Below, piece by piece: positions 15,701 to 23,458 of a DNA stretch of 64,000 bases. The translations under genes and the position numbers were made by a program. Under the pieces are notes generated by a model that worked only from the letters and a program-made list of their open reading frames with translations, was not told the DNA's origin and did no database searches. Numbering within the stretch: position 1 is the stretch's first letter; every line of letters begins with the position of its first letter. This stretch comes from Thermomonospora echinospora (GTDB taxonomy: Bacteria > Actinomycetota > Actinomycetes > Streptosporangiales > Streptosporangiaceae). The stretch is from contig NZ_FNVO01000007.1 of the NCBI RefSeq assembly GCF_900108175.1, positions 282,684 to 346,683 of the forward strand, read 5' to 3'.

Positions 15701-16125
15701 AGCGCGTGGTAGCCGGCGGTCAGGGTGATCGTGCCGTCCACGGAGATCGCCCCGTGCCGCCCGTCGTTGGTGATCACGACGGTGTCGTCGATGCGCAGCC
15801 GGGAGCCGTCGTCGCTGGTGAGCCGGAATTCGTAGGTGCCCGCGGTGGCGATGCGGAGGTTGCCGATGACCTCGGTGACGAACATGTCGGTCAAGCCGAA
15901 GTCGGCGTCAGAGGTCCAGTCGATCGTGGGCATCAGCTTGTCCACGTTGGGCGTCTGACCGGGCTTGAGCGTGCAGAGCTTGGACAGTTCGGCCTGGACG
16001 TCGTAGGTGCGCAGGGTGACGCCCGGCTCCTGGGGCGGCACCTCCGCGTGCGCTTGACCGGGTACGACGACGAAGGAGGCGAGTGCAATGGTCAGCAAAA
16101 CGGACAATAGGGGATGTCTTGACAT
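12781..16125 (-). CDS. secreted multidomain carbohydrate-active protein (PA14, beta-propeller, two CBMs, DUF1080)
   Basis: A 1114-residue exported protein. Residues 1-27 are a signal peptide ending in AHA. Residues ~65-165 form a PA14 domain (GTYEFRLTSDDGSRLRIDD, YHALRVDHFD). Residues ~215-540 form a six-bladed PQQ-glucose-dehydrogenase-like propeller (MDWLPDGRLAIATWGG, LQEPMGIKYVDGKLYVSE, LRTPNGLNWGPGGELFVMDN). A beta-sandwich linker follows, then two CBM35/CBM6-like modules (~665-790 and ~790-917, each opening with EAE and closing with SLDHITV or NLDSITV). Residues ~921-1114 are a DUF1080 (3-keto-disaccharide hydrolase) domain with SGIFLQERYEVQVLESYG. Binding and oxidation or 3-keto cleavage of extracellular glycans or glycosides is inferred. 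The gene is monocistronic. Confidence 0.87.
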   Translation of the reverse strand: MSRHPLLSVLLTIALASFVVVPGQAHAEVPPQEPGVTLRTYDVQAELSKLCTLKPGQTPNVDKLMPTIDWTSDADFGLTDMFVTEVIGNLRIATAGTYEFRLTSDDGSRLRIDDTVVITNDGRHGAISVDGTITLTAGYHALRVDHFDHLYGQRLKLEWKPPGSSGFTVVPNSVLSTDADVVRVTGPGRKECESGADSPGDGLPLTSVHPDFTLTDLRPNGFQPQVSAMDWLPDGRLAIATWGGSDTKLGEVYLLDNVTGKTSPAQVTTKKIASGLQEPMGIKYVDGKLYVSEKSRLVELNDTDGDEVADDLRTVASWPFGGNFHEFAFGLLYRDGHFYLNLSVAINYGGATTDPQPARDRGTTIKINKDTGKVEYIAGGLRTPNGLNWGPGGELFVMDNQGGWLPASKLVHIKQGRFFNHYTNPDGPFDNNMVSQPALWLPHNEIANSPSTPLVMEEGRFAGQMLFGDVTYGGIQRAYLEKVDGEYQGAVFRFTQGLEAGVNRISLGPDGAIYAGGLGAGGNWGQPGKLTYGLQKLTPGDDKAFDILRMRAIEGGFELEYTQPLSAETAESLAAKYQLTQWRYAAASTYGGPKVDEEPLTVTSAKLDSKRKRVTLKIAGLKPGRVVHLRSPRPFSSASGQSLWSTEAWYTLNSLVGGSTTDTTYEAESASHSGGAKLGTDHPSYSGSGFVDGYWTEGATTQFAVQTDRDGTYHVGLRYSNGPNPAPGTKSLSVYVNGTKVRQVPLPSTETWDQWATRIEPLTLKEGVNTIAYKYDSGDKGNVNLDSITVAARPVFEAEKAQLSGGAKVSKNHQGYTGKGYVDGYTAAGASTSFTLWADSTGMHNVGLRYAAGAGTSVSVYVNGDKVRQVRLASTGGWDDWAVQTEALNLKRGSNTIVYKYDSGDTGQVSLDHITVSEAHRITLFDGSNLAAWEKRSGGTATWPIANGSMESYGGDIRTRQTFGDFKLHVEWYEPDYPPDVTGQQRGNSGIFLQERYEVQVLESYGDTTPANNEAGAIYSKRAPDRNMATAPGTWQTYEITFRAARYTSAGVKVDNARVTVVWNGEVVHDDVAIDGGTGDHIPESAASGGIRLQDHGDPGENPRFRNVWIEPVS

Positions 16126-16541
16126 AGCCTGCCCATCTCGGTGAGGGCGCCGCGTTCGGCGGGGTGGGGGTAAGGCATCGCAGGGGTGGCTGACATCAAT
16201 CGACGGATGTGGGGTCTTGTTCGCTGGAACGTCACGAAGGTAACGCTGCTCTGTGACGTAATATAGGGCGACATCTTCGACTTGCCCATACTCTTTCGCC
16301 AGAGATCAGCGAAAGTAGTGACTCATCGAGGCGGAAGAGTACGGCGGCACGGCACCGTCCGCAACGAGCACAGGGCGGCCGGGAAGCTGTCAACGGCCCG
16401 CCGTGCCGGCGACCGGATTGCGCGCGGTTCCTCTGGAGGACCCGGAAGGCCCATCATGACCTGGGCTTTTGCTGATTCGAGCGCGCGCGTGAAAGCGCGC
16501 AGGGCGTTCCCTCGACGGCGCGGCGTACCGCGGTCGCGTTC
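16126..16541. other. 416-bp gap: promoter region of the secreted protein
   Basis: No gene is seen. The left half is the leader and promoter of the minus-strand secreted protein. The right part, after the histidine-kinase stop, holds only weak hairpins (AAGGCCC with GGGCTTT at ~16448-16470, and GCGCGC with GCGCGC at 16483-16500). Confidence 0.6.
16260..16315 (-). promoter_or_regulatory. promoter and inverted-repeat operator of the secreted protein gene
   Basis: TATATT (minus strand, 16260-16265) is a good -10 with a ~135-nt leader. Upstream of it, CTTTCGC-N9-GCGAAAG (16293-16315) is a 7-bp inverted repeat of operator size, positioned just upstream of where a -35 would fall. Substrate-responsive control by an unlinked regulator is inferred. 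Confidence 0.5.
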
Positions 16542-17864
16542 TCAGACGCGCTGGCGGCGGCGAGAGCGGCGGGAGCGGCGCGGGGTGGGGCGTTCGCCGG
16601 TGCGCAGCCAGATCTGGATCTGGGCGCCGCCCAGGACGGAGCGGTGGATGCGCAGATAGCCGCCGGTGGACTCGGCGGCGCGGCGGGCGATGTCCAGGCC
16701 CAGGCCGGTGGAGCCGCGGCTGCTGCGGCCGCGTTCCAGGGCGGCCTCGGGGTCGTCGATGCCAGGGCCGGCGTCGGCGACCAGGATGCCGGTGACGCCC
16801 TCGCCGACGTGCAGGGTGACGACGAAGTCGGTGCCCTCGGCGGTGTGCCGGAAGACGTTGCCGAGCAGGGCGTCCACCGCGGCCTCCAGCTCGGCGGCGG
16901 GAAGAGGGACGGGGGCCTTCTGGTCGGCGCCGATCAGCTCGCAGTTGCGGCCCTCGTCCTCGGCCAGGGCCGACCAGAAGGCGACCCGTTCGCGCAGCAC
17001 CCGGGCGGCGTCGCAACTGCCGCGGCCGGTGGGGGTACGGACGGCGCGGATGATCAGGTCGATCTCGCGTTCGAGCTGGTCGACGGCGTCACGGGTCTGG
17101 TCGCCGACCGGGCCGGCGTCCAGCGCCTCGACGTTGAGGCGCAGTGCGGCCAGCGGGGTGCGCAGCCGGTGGGACAGGTCCGCGGCCATCTCTCGTTCGG
17201 CGGCCAGCAGCTGGGTGACCCGGTCGGCCATGGCGTTGAAGGCGAACCCGGCCTCCACCAGCTCCGGGGGGCCCTCGGGCTCGATGCGCACGCTCAGGTC
17301 GCCCTCGCCGAGCGCGGCGGCGGCGTCGGCCAGCCGCTGGGTGGCGCGCACCACCCGGGTGCCCATCCGGTCGGCGGCGACCACCGATCCGGCGACCAGC
17401 ACCACGCCCACCGCGGCCATCGCCAGCCAGGCGCTCCACACCCCCTGGGTGAGCTCGCCGCCGGGCAGGAACACCTCCACGACGGCGACCTGGCTGTCGG
17501 CCAGCGCGACCGGCTGAAGCACCACATGCCCGCCGGTGACCTCGACGGTGGAGACGCCGCCCCGGCGGGCGGCCTCGGTGACCGCCTCGGCGTCGGCCCG
17601 GTCGGTGCCGAACACGGTGCCGTCGGGCAGGTGCACCGACATCCGCCCGGAGGCCCCGGTCTCGGTGGCGGACATGGCGCGCTCGACGTCGCCGGGCTTG
17701 ATCGACAGCGACAGCACCGGCCCCATCGAGGCCGCCTCGCGTTCGGCGGCGTTCAGCGCCCGGTCCCGGGTGATCTCCCGGACGGTGAAGGCCAGCGGGA
17801 TCAGGAAGGCCAGCGCCACCATGGCGGTGACGGCCAGGGCCACCAGGCCGAGCGCGCGCCTCAT
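16542..17864 (-). CDS. two-component sensor histidine kinase (HAMP, HisKA, HATPase)
   Basis: A 440-residue membrane kinase. Transmembrane segments lie at residues ~4-28 and ~146-168, enclosing a ~115-residue extracytoplasmic sensor domain. A HAMP linker follows (DRMGTRVVRATQRLADAAAAL). The phospho-acceptor helix is ADLSHRLRTPLAALRLN. The ATPase domain shows N (NVFRHTAEG), G1 (VADAGPGI) and G2 (GSTGLGLDIARR) boxes. The C-terminus is Arg-rich. It overlaps the response regulator gene by 4 bp (ATGA), so the two are translationally coupled. The signal is unknown. Confidence 0.92.
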   Translation of the reverse strand: MRRALGLVALAVTAMVALAFLIPLAFTVREITRDRALNAAEREAASMGPVLSLSIKPGDVERAMSATETGASGRMSVHLPDGTVFGTDRADAEAVTEAARRGGVSTVEVTGGHVVLQPVALADSQVAVVEVFLPGGELTQGVWSAWLAMAAVGVVLVAGSVVAADRMGTRVVRATQRLADAAAALGEGDLSVRIEPEGPPELVEAGFAFNAMADRVTQLLAAEREMAADLSHRLRTPLAALRLNVEALDAGPVGDQTRDAVDQLEREIDLIIRAVRTPTGRGSCDAARVLRERVAFWSALAEDEGRNCELIGADQKAPVPLPAAELEAAVDALLGNVFRHTAEGTDFVVTLHVGEGVTGILVADAGPGIDDPEAALERGRSSRGSTGLGLDIARRAAESTGGYLRIHRSVLGGAQIQIWLRTGERPTPRRSRRSRRRQRV

Positions 17865-18571
17865 GAGACGTCCGGTGCGGTCTCCGGCTCGGGGGCGGCC
17901 GGGGCGGCCAGCCTGACCCCGACCCCGCGGACGGTGTGCAGGTAACGGGGGGACGCCGCGGTCTCGCCCAGCTTGCGGCGCAGCCAGGACAGGTGCACGT
18001 CGATGGTCTGGTCGTCACCGTAGGCCTGGTGCCACACCTCGGCGAGCAGTTCGCGGCGCGACACCACCCGGCCGGGGCGGGCCGCCAGGTAGGCCAGCAG
18101 GTCGAACTCGCGGCGGGTCAGCTCCAGCGGCCTGCCGTCCAGCGCGGCCTCGCGGCGGTCCACGTCGATGTGCAGGCCGCCGACCGCCAGCCGCATCACC
18201 GGCCCGGCCCGGCCGGCCCGCCGCAGCAGCGCCGACAGCCGGGCGCCGAGATGCTCGGCGGTGAACGGCTTGACCAGGTAGTCGTCGGCGCCGGCGTTCA
18301 GCAGCCGGACGATCTCGGTCTCGTCGTCGCGGGCGGTGGCGATGATGACCGGCACGTCGGAGACGCCGCGCAGCATCTTCAGCGCCTCGGCGCCGTCCAG
18401 GTCGGGCAACCCCAGGTCCAGCACGACCAGGTCCGGCGGGTTGCGCGCGATCTCCCGGAGCATGTCCATCGCGGTGCCCGCGCTGCGCACCGTATGGGAG
18501 CGGGCGCCCAGCTCCCGGATCAACGCCGCCCGGACGTTGGGATCGTCCTCCACTACGAGCACAGTCGCCAT
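17861..18571 (-). CDS. OmpR-family response regulator
   Basis: A 236-residue regulator. The receiver domain has VVEDD at residues 6-10, phospho-acceptor Asp52 in VVLDLGLPDLDG, a conserved Thr/Ala in IIATARDD and Lys in DYLVKPF. The C-terminal winged helix (~130-225) ends with YLHTVRGVGVRL. The start is ATG 18571 because VVEDD normally begins a few residues from the N-terminus; the frame is open to 18613. It is the first gene of the two-gene operon with the kinase. Confidence 0.93.
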   Translation of the reverse strand: MATVLVVEDDPNVRAALIRELGARSHTVRSAGTAMDMLREIARNPPDLVVLDLGLPDLDGAEALKMLRGVSDVPVIIATARDDETEIVRLLNAGADDYLVKPFTAEHLGARLSALLRRAGRAGPVMRLAVGGLHIDVDRREAALDGRPLELTRREFDLLAYLAARPGRVVSRRELLAEVWHQAYGDDQTIDVHLSWLRRKLGETAASPRYLHTVRGVGVRLAAPAAPEPETAPDVS

Positions 18572-18696
18572 GTCGGCACCGTAGACCACTATGTGGGCCT
18601 CTGCCTGGCTCATGGCGATTGTTCCCGCTGTAGTTCACGGAGCGAGAAAAACATTTCGGGTCCGCCGGGACGCCGCCCGCGGCAGGCCCCGTGCGC

Positions 18697-19338
18697 TCAG
18701 TGCACCGGCCGCACGAACATGCCGGTGGCCTCGACGGTCACCTTTCCGTCGGGCCCGGTGATGTGCGCCTCGACGAAGGTCCTGCGCCCCTCCGACCGGA
18801 CCGCCTTGGCCTCGACGGTCAGCGGGACACCGTGCGGGGTGGGCCGCCGGTAGCGCATGTCCAGCGTGGCGGTCATGCCGGGCGTACCGTTGGCGGCGGC
18901 CGCCATGCCGAGCACGTGGTCGAGGACGAGCGCCGCCACGCCGCCGTGCACGCATCCGGGCGGACCCTCGTACACCGCGTTCAGCGTGAACACCCCGCGG
19001 ACGGTGCCGTCCTCGTGCACGGCGACCTCCACCGGCGGGGCGATCGGGTTGAGCCGCCCGGTCACCGGGCCGGCCAGGTGGCGGAACGCCCCGTCCGCAC
19101 CGAACTCGATCGACGGCGGCTCCTGCCTGCGGGCGGTGTTCAGCCGGGCGGTCAGCTCGGCGACCTGCGCGGCGACGGCGGCGACCTCGGCGTCGTCCAC
19201 GTCGGTCAGCACCACGGCCTCGGTCAGCTCCCGCACCCGGGCGGCCAGTTCCGCCAGCCCCTCGACCCGCTCCTCGCCGAGCCCGCGCGGCTCGCGCGCC
19301 CGGAAGATCCGGCCCATGGCCGCCCGCGCCTCGGTCAT
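18697..19338 (-). CDS. PaaI-type hotdog thioesterase
   Basis: A 213-residue protein. The N-terminal ~75 residues are helical and of unknown role. The hotdog domain (residues ~85-213) carries the PaaI/YbgC-like core with GPPGCVHGGVAALVLDHVLGMAA, where HGG and the Asp belong to the thioesterase active site, and DMRYRRPTPHGVPLTVEA. It probably hydrolyses an acyl-CoA released in aromatic or fatty-acid breakdown. The start is ATG 19338, preceded by GGGAGG. It lies between the two-component operon and a PucR gene, on the same strand. Confidence 0.83.
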   Translation of the reverse strand: MTEARAAMGRIFRAREPRGLGEERVEGLAELAARVRELTEAVVLTDVDDAEVAAVAAQVAELTARLNTARRQEPPSIEFGADGAFRHLAGPVTGRLNPIAPPVEVAVHEDGTVRGVFTLNAVYEGPPGCVHGGVAALVLDHVLGMAAAANGTPGMTATLDMRYRRPTPHGVPLTVEAKAVRSEGRRTFVEAHITGPDGKVTVEATGMFVRPVH

Positions 19339-19457
19339 GCACCCTCCCACCGCCCACCGCACTCCTGTCGAACGGGATTCTAGAAGATGCCCACGGCCGG
19401 ACCACAGCCGGACGTCCCGGACAGGCCGGACAGGCCGCACCCCCGGAGCGGGCAGGC

Positions 19458-20543
19458 TCAGGAGCGCGGGACCGCCCGCATGGCCACCGCCAGGGCTATG
19501 CGGTCCTCGAAGGACAGCGGGTTGCGGCCGGTGATCGCCTCGATCCGGGACAGGCGGTGCCGCAGCGTGTTGGGGTGCAGGTCCAGGGAGCGAGAGGCGG
19601 CGCCGACCGAGCCGCCGGTCGCCAGGAACGCCCGCAGCGTCTCGACCAGCCGGCCGCTGTGCGCGACGTCGTGGTCGGCCAACGGGCGGGCGATCTGGTC
19701 CACGAACGGGGTGAGCCACTCGGGGTCCAGGCGTTCCAGCAGCACTTGGAACGTGGCCAGGTCGGCCGCGCGGACCACTCCACCCGACCGCCGGGCGGAC
19801 TCCAGGGCGGTGCACGCCTCGGAGATGCTGCGCGGCAGGTGCTTCAGCCGCCCCGGGCTGCCGACGCCGGCCGGGCCGCTCCACGTCTTCGCCAGCGTGA
19901 CCGCCCGCTCCTCGCCGTCCACCACCAGCACCGCGGTCCCGTCCTCGAAACCGAGCAGCCCGCCGACGCCGGCGTCCACACCCTCGGGCAGCACCCGCAC
20001 CGGCACCGCCATCGCCACCAGCGTCTCGCCGCTCAGCCCGGCCCGCTCCACCCGGTCGCGCAGCGCCTCCGGCAGGGCCAGACCGTCCCGGACCAGTCCC
20101 AGCAGCCGCCCCATCTCCTCCCGGTCGTGCCGTTCCTCACGCGTCGCCGCCAGCCGCTCGGCCAGCCACTCGGTGAAGCTGGGGAACGGCACCTCCTGAG
20201 GCACCTCCAGCAACGGCAGGCCCAGCCGTTCGCACTCCTCCGCCAACGCCCGCGGCACCTGTGCGGTCACGTCGCCGATGCCGTACCCGATCGCGCTGGC
20301 GTTGCCGGCGCTCACCGCCCGGGCGAACTCGACGCACCGCCCGGGATCGCTCAGCGAGGCGCCGACCGTCAGCACCACCTCGTTGCCGCGCAGGTAGGAA
20401 CTCGGGTCCAGCAGTTCGGTGGAGTGGGCCCAGCGCACCGGGCGGTCCAGCCCGGCGGCCCCGGCCACCAGCCGCAGCCGGAACCGGGGCACCTCCAGCA
20501 GATCCCGCACCGTCAGGCGCAGCCCGCGCACCTCGCCGGTCAC
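19458..20543 (-). CDS. PucR-family transcriptional regulator
   Basis: A 361-residue regulator. The N-terminal PucR domain (residues ~5-130) has LTVRDLLEVPRFRLRLVAG, VRWAHSTELLDPSSYLRGNEVVLTVG and LGLPLLEVP. The C-terminal HTH_30 domain contains LRAFLATGGSVGAASRSLDLHPNTLRHRLSRIEAITG. PucR proteins generally activate purine, amine or amino-acid catabolic genes. The start is GTG 20543, with GAGGG ~8 bp upstream; GTG 20552 is possible. It is divergent from two SDR genes, its likely targets. Confidence 0.88.
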   Translation of the reverse strand: MTGEVRGLRLTVRDLLEVPRFRLRLVAGAAGLDRPVRWAHSTELLDPSSYLRGNEVVLTVGASLSDPGRCVEFARAVSAGNASAIGYGIGDVTAQVPRALAEECERLGLPLLEVPQEVPFPSFTEWLAERLAATREERHDREEMGRLLGLVRDGLALPEALRDRVERAGLSGETLVAMAVPVRVLPEGVDAGVGGLLGFEDGTAVLVVDGEERAVTLAKTWSGPAGVGSPGRLKHLPRSISEACTALESARRSGGVVRAADLATFQVLLERLDPEWLTPFVDQIARPLADHDVAHSGRLVETLRAFLATGGSVGAASRSLDLHPNTLRHRLSRIEAITGRNPLSFEDRIALAVAMRAVPRS

Positions 20544-20718
20544 AGCGCTCACCCTCTCGTTCCGAGCCGGCCGCGCGAACGGCGCGTCCCTGCGGCCTTG
20601 GCGGACTCCACCACGCACCTTCCCGTTCGTCGTCCTGTCCTCCAACGATCGCGCAAAACCCCTACCACCTGCACGTATGCCAGGTTTGCCGGGTTTGTCG
20701 AGCGAACAGGGAGTACTC

Positions 20719-21426
20719 ATGGACGACATCGCGGGAGCGCGGGTCGCGGTCGTCACCGGGGCGGCCAGCGGCATCGGCGCCGCCACCGTCACCGAGCTGT
20801 CCCAGCGCGGCTGGACGACGGTGGGCCTGGACCTGCGCCCGTCCACCGGAGCCCACCACGCCGTCACCCTGGACGTGTCCGACCCGGCCCAGGTGCGGGC
20901 GGCGATCTGCCGGATCGAACGCGAGCTGGGGCCCGTCGAGGCGGCGGTGTGCGCCGCCGGGCACTACGCGATCGTGCCGCTGGCCGACATCGGCTGGACC
21001 GAGTGGCTGCGGATGCTGCGGGTGCACCTGGGCGGGCTGCTGAACGTCTGCCGAGCGGTCGTCCCCGGCATGGTCGCCCGCGGCCACGGCACCATCATCG
21101 GCTTCACCTCCGACCTGGCCGTCGGCGGCAGCGACGGCGACGTCCACTACTCCGCTGCCAAGGGCACGGTGATCGGGCTGGTCCGCGCGCTGGCCGCCGA
21201 GTTGGCCCCGTCCGGGGTGCGGGTGAACGCGATCGCGCCCGGCCCCACCGACACCCCGCTGCTGGCGCCCGACTCGCCCTGGCGGCGTCCCTCCTACGTC
21301 AGGATGCTGCCGGCCGGGCGGCTGGTCTCCCCCGAGGAGGTCGCGCTGTCCGTCGCCTACCTGGTCGAGGAGGGCACGTTCTGCGTCGGCGAGGTCCTCT
21401 CGCCCAACTCCGGATCGGTGATCTGA
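20719..21426 (+). CDS. short-chain dehydrogenase/reductase (first of a pair)
   Basis: A 235-residue SDR. TGAASGIGAATV is the NAD(P) motif at residues ~13-24, catalytic Ser lies in IIGFTSDLAVGG and YSAAK is intact. The usual NNAG is replaced by CAAG. The start is ATG 20719 with AGGGAG upstream. The stop overlaps the next SDR start by one base (TGATG). It is divergent from the PucR gene and probably under its control. The pathway is unknown. Confidence 0.85.
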   Translation: MDDIAGARVAVVTGAASGIGAATVTELSQRGWTTVGLDLRPSTGAHHAVTLDVSDPAQVRAAICRIERELGPVEAAVCAAGHYAIVPLADIGWTEWLRMLRVHLGGLLNVCRAVVPGMVARGHGTIIGFTSDLAVGGSDGDVHYSAAKGTVIGLVRALAAELAPSGVRVNAIAPGPTDTPLLAPDSPWRRPSYVRMLPAGRLVSPEEVALSVAYLVEEGTFCVGEVLSPNSGSVI

Positions 21427-22196
21427 TGGCGGTCGCGCTGATCACCGGAGCCGCCGACGAACTGGGCTTGGCGGTGGCGCGGCGGCTGGCCTCCGAGGGC
21501 CATCTGGTCGCCCTGAGCGACCTGCCCCGCCGAGAGCGGCTGGAGACGCTGCACAAGCTCGCCGCCAAGCTGGGCGGGCCCGGCGCCGCCCTGGTGGTCC
21601 CCGCCGACGTCGCCGACCCCGAGGACGTGGCCCGGATGGTGGCCGAGGTCGAGGAGCGGGCCGGCGAGCCGATCGGCATTCTGGTCACCGTCGCCGGGTA
21701 CCTGGCGACGGCCCCGTTCCTCCGGCACGATCCGGACGACTGGTGGCGGGTGGTGGACACCAACCTGGGCGGCGTGTTCGCCTGCGCGCAGGCGGTGCTG
21801 CCCGGCATGGCCGAACGCGGCGGCGGCCGCATGATCTTCATCGCCTCCGAGTGGGGCGTGACCGGCCGGGCCGGTGCCACCGCCTGCTCGGCGGCCGAGG
21901 CCGGGATCATCGCCATGGCCAAGTCGCTGGGCCGCGAGCTGGGCCAGCTGGGCATCGCCGTGAACGCCATCGCCCCCGGCGTCGTCGACACCTCCCGGCT
22001 GGAGGCCGACGCCCGCGAGGCGGGGGTGACCCGCGAGGTGATCCGCACCCGCCATGCCGCGCGGGTGCCGCTCGGCCGGATCGCCGCCCCCGAGGAGATC
22101 GCGGCGGCCGTCGCGTTCCTGGCCGACCCGCGGATGATCTCCATGGTCGGCCAGGTCCTGCACATCAACGGCGGGACCACCCGGGCCCGCGGCTGA
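21426..22196 (+). CDS. SDR-family protein lacking the catalytic Tyr and Lys
   Basis: A 256-residue SDR-fold protein. The Rossmann motif is degenerate (TGAADELGLAVARRL), NNAG is TVAG, and the YxxxK site reads ATACSAAEAG, so Tyr is Cys and Lys is Glu. The Ser in IFIASEWG and the C-terminal IAPEEIAAAVAFL and INGG remain. It is therefore probably not a classical oxidoreductase: a pseudo-enzyme partner of the preceding SDR, or an enzyme with different chemistry. Reading frame and codon use are intact, with no sign of decay. It is translationally coupled to the upstream SDR. Confidence 0.82.
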   Translation: MAVALITGAADELGLAVARRLASEGHLVALSDLPRRERLETLHKLAAKLGGPGAALVVPADVADPEDVARMVAEVEERAGEPIGILVTVAGYLATAPFLRHDPDDWWRVVDTNLGGVFACAQAVLPGMAERGGGRMIFIASEWGVTGRAGATACSAAEAGIIAMAKSLGRELGQLGIAVNAIAPGVVDTSRLEADAREAGVTREVIRTRHAARVPLGRIAAPEEIAAAVAFLADPRMISMVGQVLHINGGTTRARG

Positions 22197-22211
22197 CCCC
22201 GCCGGCCATCG

Positions 22212-22232
22212 CAGGGAGTAGATTTCTCCCTG
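22212..22232 (+). promoter_or_regulatory. inverted repeat over a -10 box before the DUF4870 gene
   Basis: CAGGGAG-N7-CTCCCTG is a perfect 7-bp inverted repeat whose centre contains TAGATT (22219-22224), a -10 box ~40 bp upstream of the ATG at 22265. It fits an operator blocking the promoter or an RNA hairpin at the 5' end. Confidence 0.5.
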
Positions 22233-22264
22233 ACCGTGCCGTCGGACTCCCCCAGGACAGCACC

Positions 22265-22756
22265 ATGGGCAACCCCCCGCCGACTCCTCCGGTGCCCCCG
22301 CCGGGCTACCAGTACCAGTACGGCCACGGCCCGTACGACCAGTGGTACGGATACGGGCCGCCGGGAGTGCCGGCGGACCCGCAGCAGGGCGGCCCGGTCA
22401 CCGGTGACGACACCACCTGGGGCCTGATGTGCTACCTGGGCACGCTGATCTTCGGGTTCCTCGCGCCGCTGGTCATCTACTTCGCCAGGAAGAACCGCTC
22501 GGCCTTCGTCCGGTTCCACGCGGCGCAGGCGCTGAACTACCAGATCACGATCTTCATCCAGGTGATGGCGCCGTTCCTGGTGGCGATCCCGCTGGCGGTC
22601 GTGACCAACGACCCGGTCTGGCTCGTCCTGGTGGCCCCCCTGGCCGTGTTCCACATGTTCGCGCAGTGGGTGTTCCTGATCCTCGGCACGATCAGGGCGT
22701 CGCAGGGCCGGTACCACCGCTTCCCGGTCTGGACCTGCTTCCCGATGATCAAGTGA
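22265..22756 (+). CDS. DUF4870 / TIC20-like membrane protein
   Basis: A 163-residue protein. The first ~45 residues are Pro/Tyr/Gly-rich (PPPGYQYQYGHGPYDQWYGYG). Three to four membrane segments follow: WGLMCYLGTLIFGFLAPLVIYFARK, FIQVMAPFLVAIPLAVV, and FHMFAQWVFLILGTIRA. The loop RSAFVRFHAAQALNYQITIF is the family signature (HAxQALNxQ). Function is unknown. The start is ATG 22265 with AGGACAG upstream. Confidence 0.82.
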   Translation: MGNPPPTPPVPPPGYQYQYGHGPYDQWYGYGPPGVPADPQQGGPVTGDDTTWGLMCYLGTLIFGFLAPLVIYFARKNRSAFVRFHAAQALNYQITIFIQVMAPFLVAIPLAVVTNDPVWLVLVAPLAVFHMFAQWVFLILGTIRASQGRYHRFPVWTCFPMIK

Positions 22757-22780
22757 GGCCCGGCCGCCCGCTGCCGCGCG

Positions 22781-23458
22781 TCAGGTCCGGTGCGGCGGCG
22801 GGGCCACCCGGGCCACGGCGCGCACCGGGGCGCCGTCGCCCGACAACCTGATCGGGAACAGCGAGACCTCGATCGCGCGGCCCGCCCGCTGGGCCTCCAG
22901 CAGCCGGTCCAGGCCGGTGAGGTTCTCGGCGATGACGCCGTGGGCCTCGCCCAGCACCCGGTGGGCGGCCAGCGAGAACTCCTCGTCCCCGGCCGGGGTG
23001 CGGTCGACGCTCAGCGCGTCGATGCCGACCGTGCGCACTCCGGCCGCCACGATGGCCGTGCAGGTCTCGGGCGCCAGATAGGGATGGGCGAGATAGTCCG
23101 GCGACCCCCACAGAGCCGACCAGCCGGTGGCGACCAGCAGCACGACGCCCGGCCCCAGCCCCTCCGGCAGCACTTGCGGGCCGAGGGGCGTACGCGGCGG
23201 GCGGCCCCGCGCGTCGGCGACCACGGCCGGGCCGGTGAAGCGTTCCAGCGGCAGGTGCTCCAGCCGTGGCAGGTGGTCGTCGATGTGGTACGGCGCGTCC
23301 ACGTGCGTGCCTGACTGCGAGCCCATGTGGAGCCGGTTCACGTTGACTCCGGAGTTGGTGACCGTGAGGGCCTGGGCGACCACCACCGCCGGGTCGCCGG
23401 GATAGACGGGCATCCCGGTGACGATCGGCACCGACAGGTCGACCAGTTCCGGGGTCAT
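22781..23458 (-). CDS. cyclase-family metal-dependent hydrolase (kynurenine formamidase-like)
   Basis: A 225-residue member of the cyclase family (PF04199). The metal-binding motif SGTHVDAPYHI (HxGTHxDxPxH type) is at residues ~50-60, preceded by the typical DLSVPIVTGMPVYPGDP. The C-terminal GIDALSVDRTP and HRVLGEAHGVIAENLTGLDRL match the fold. Relatives hydrolyse N-formylkynurenine or isatin, or act as polyketide cyclases; the substrate here is not evident. The start is ATG 23458. It is divergent from the HipA-like gene. Confidence 0.87.
   Translation of the reverse strand: MTPELVDLSVPIVTGMPVYPGDPAVVVAQALTVTNSGVNVNRLHMGSQSGTHVDAPYHIDDHLPRLEHLPLERFTGPAVVADARGRPPRTPLGPQVLPEGLGPGVVLLVATGWSALWGSPDYLAHPYLAPETCTAIVAAGVRTVGIDALSVDRTPAGDEEFSLAAHRVLGEAHGVIAENLTGLDRLLEAQRAGRAIEVSLFPIRLSGDGAPVRAVARVAPPPHRT

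Noticed and set aside
16282..16659. A 125-codon plus-strand ORF upstream of the secreted protein
   Set aside because: Arg makes up a large part of it, and it runs antisense into the histidine kinase gene. The region is better explained as a promoter.
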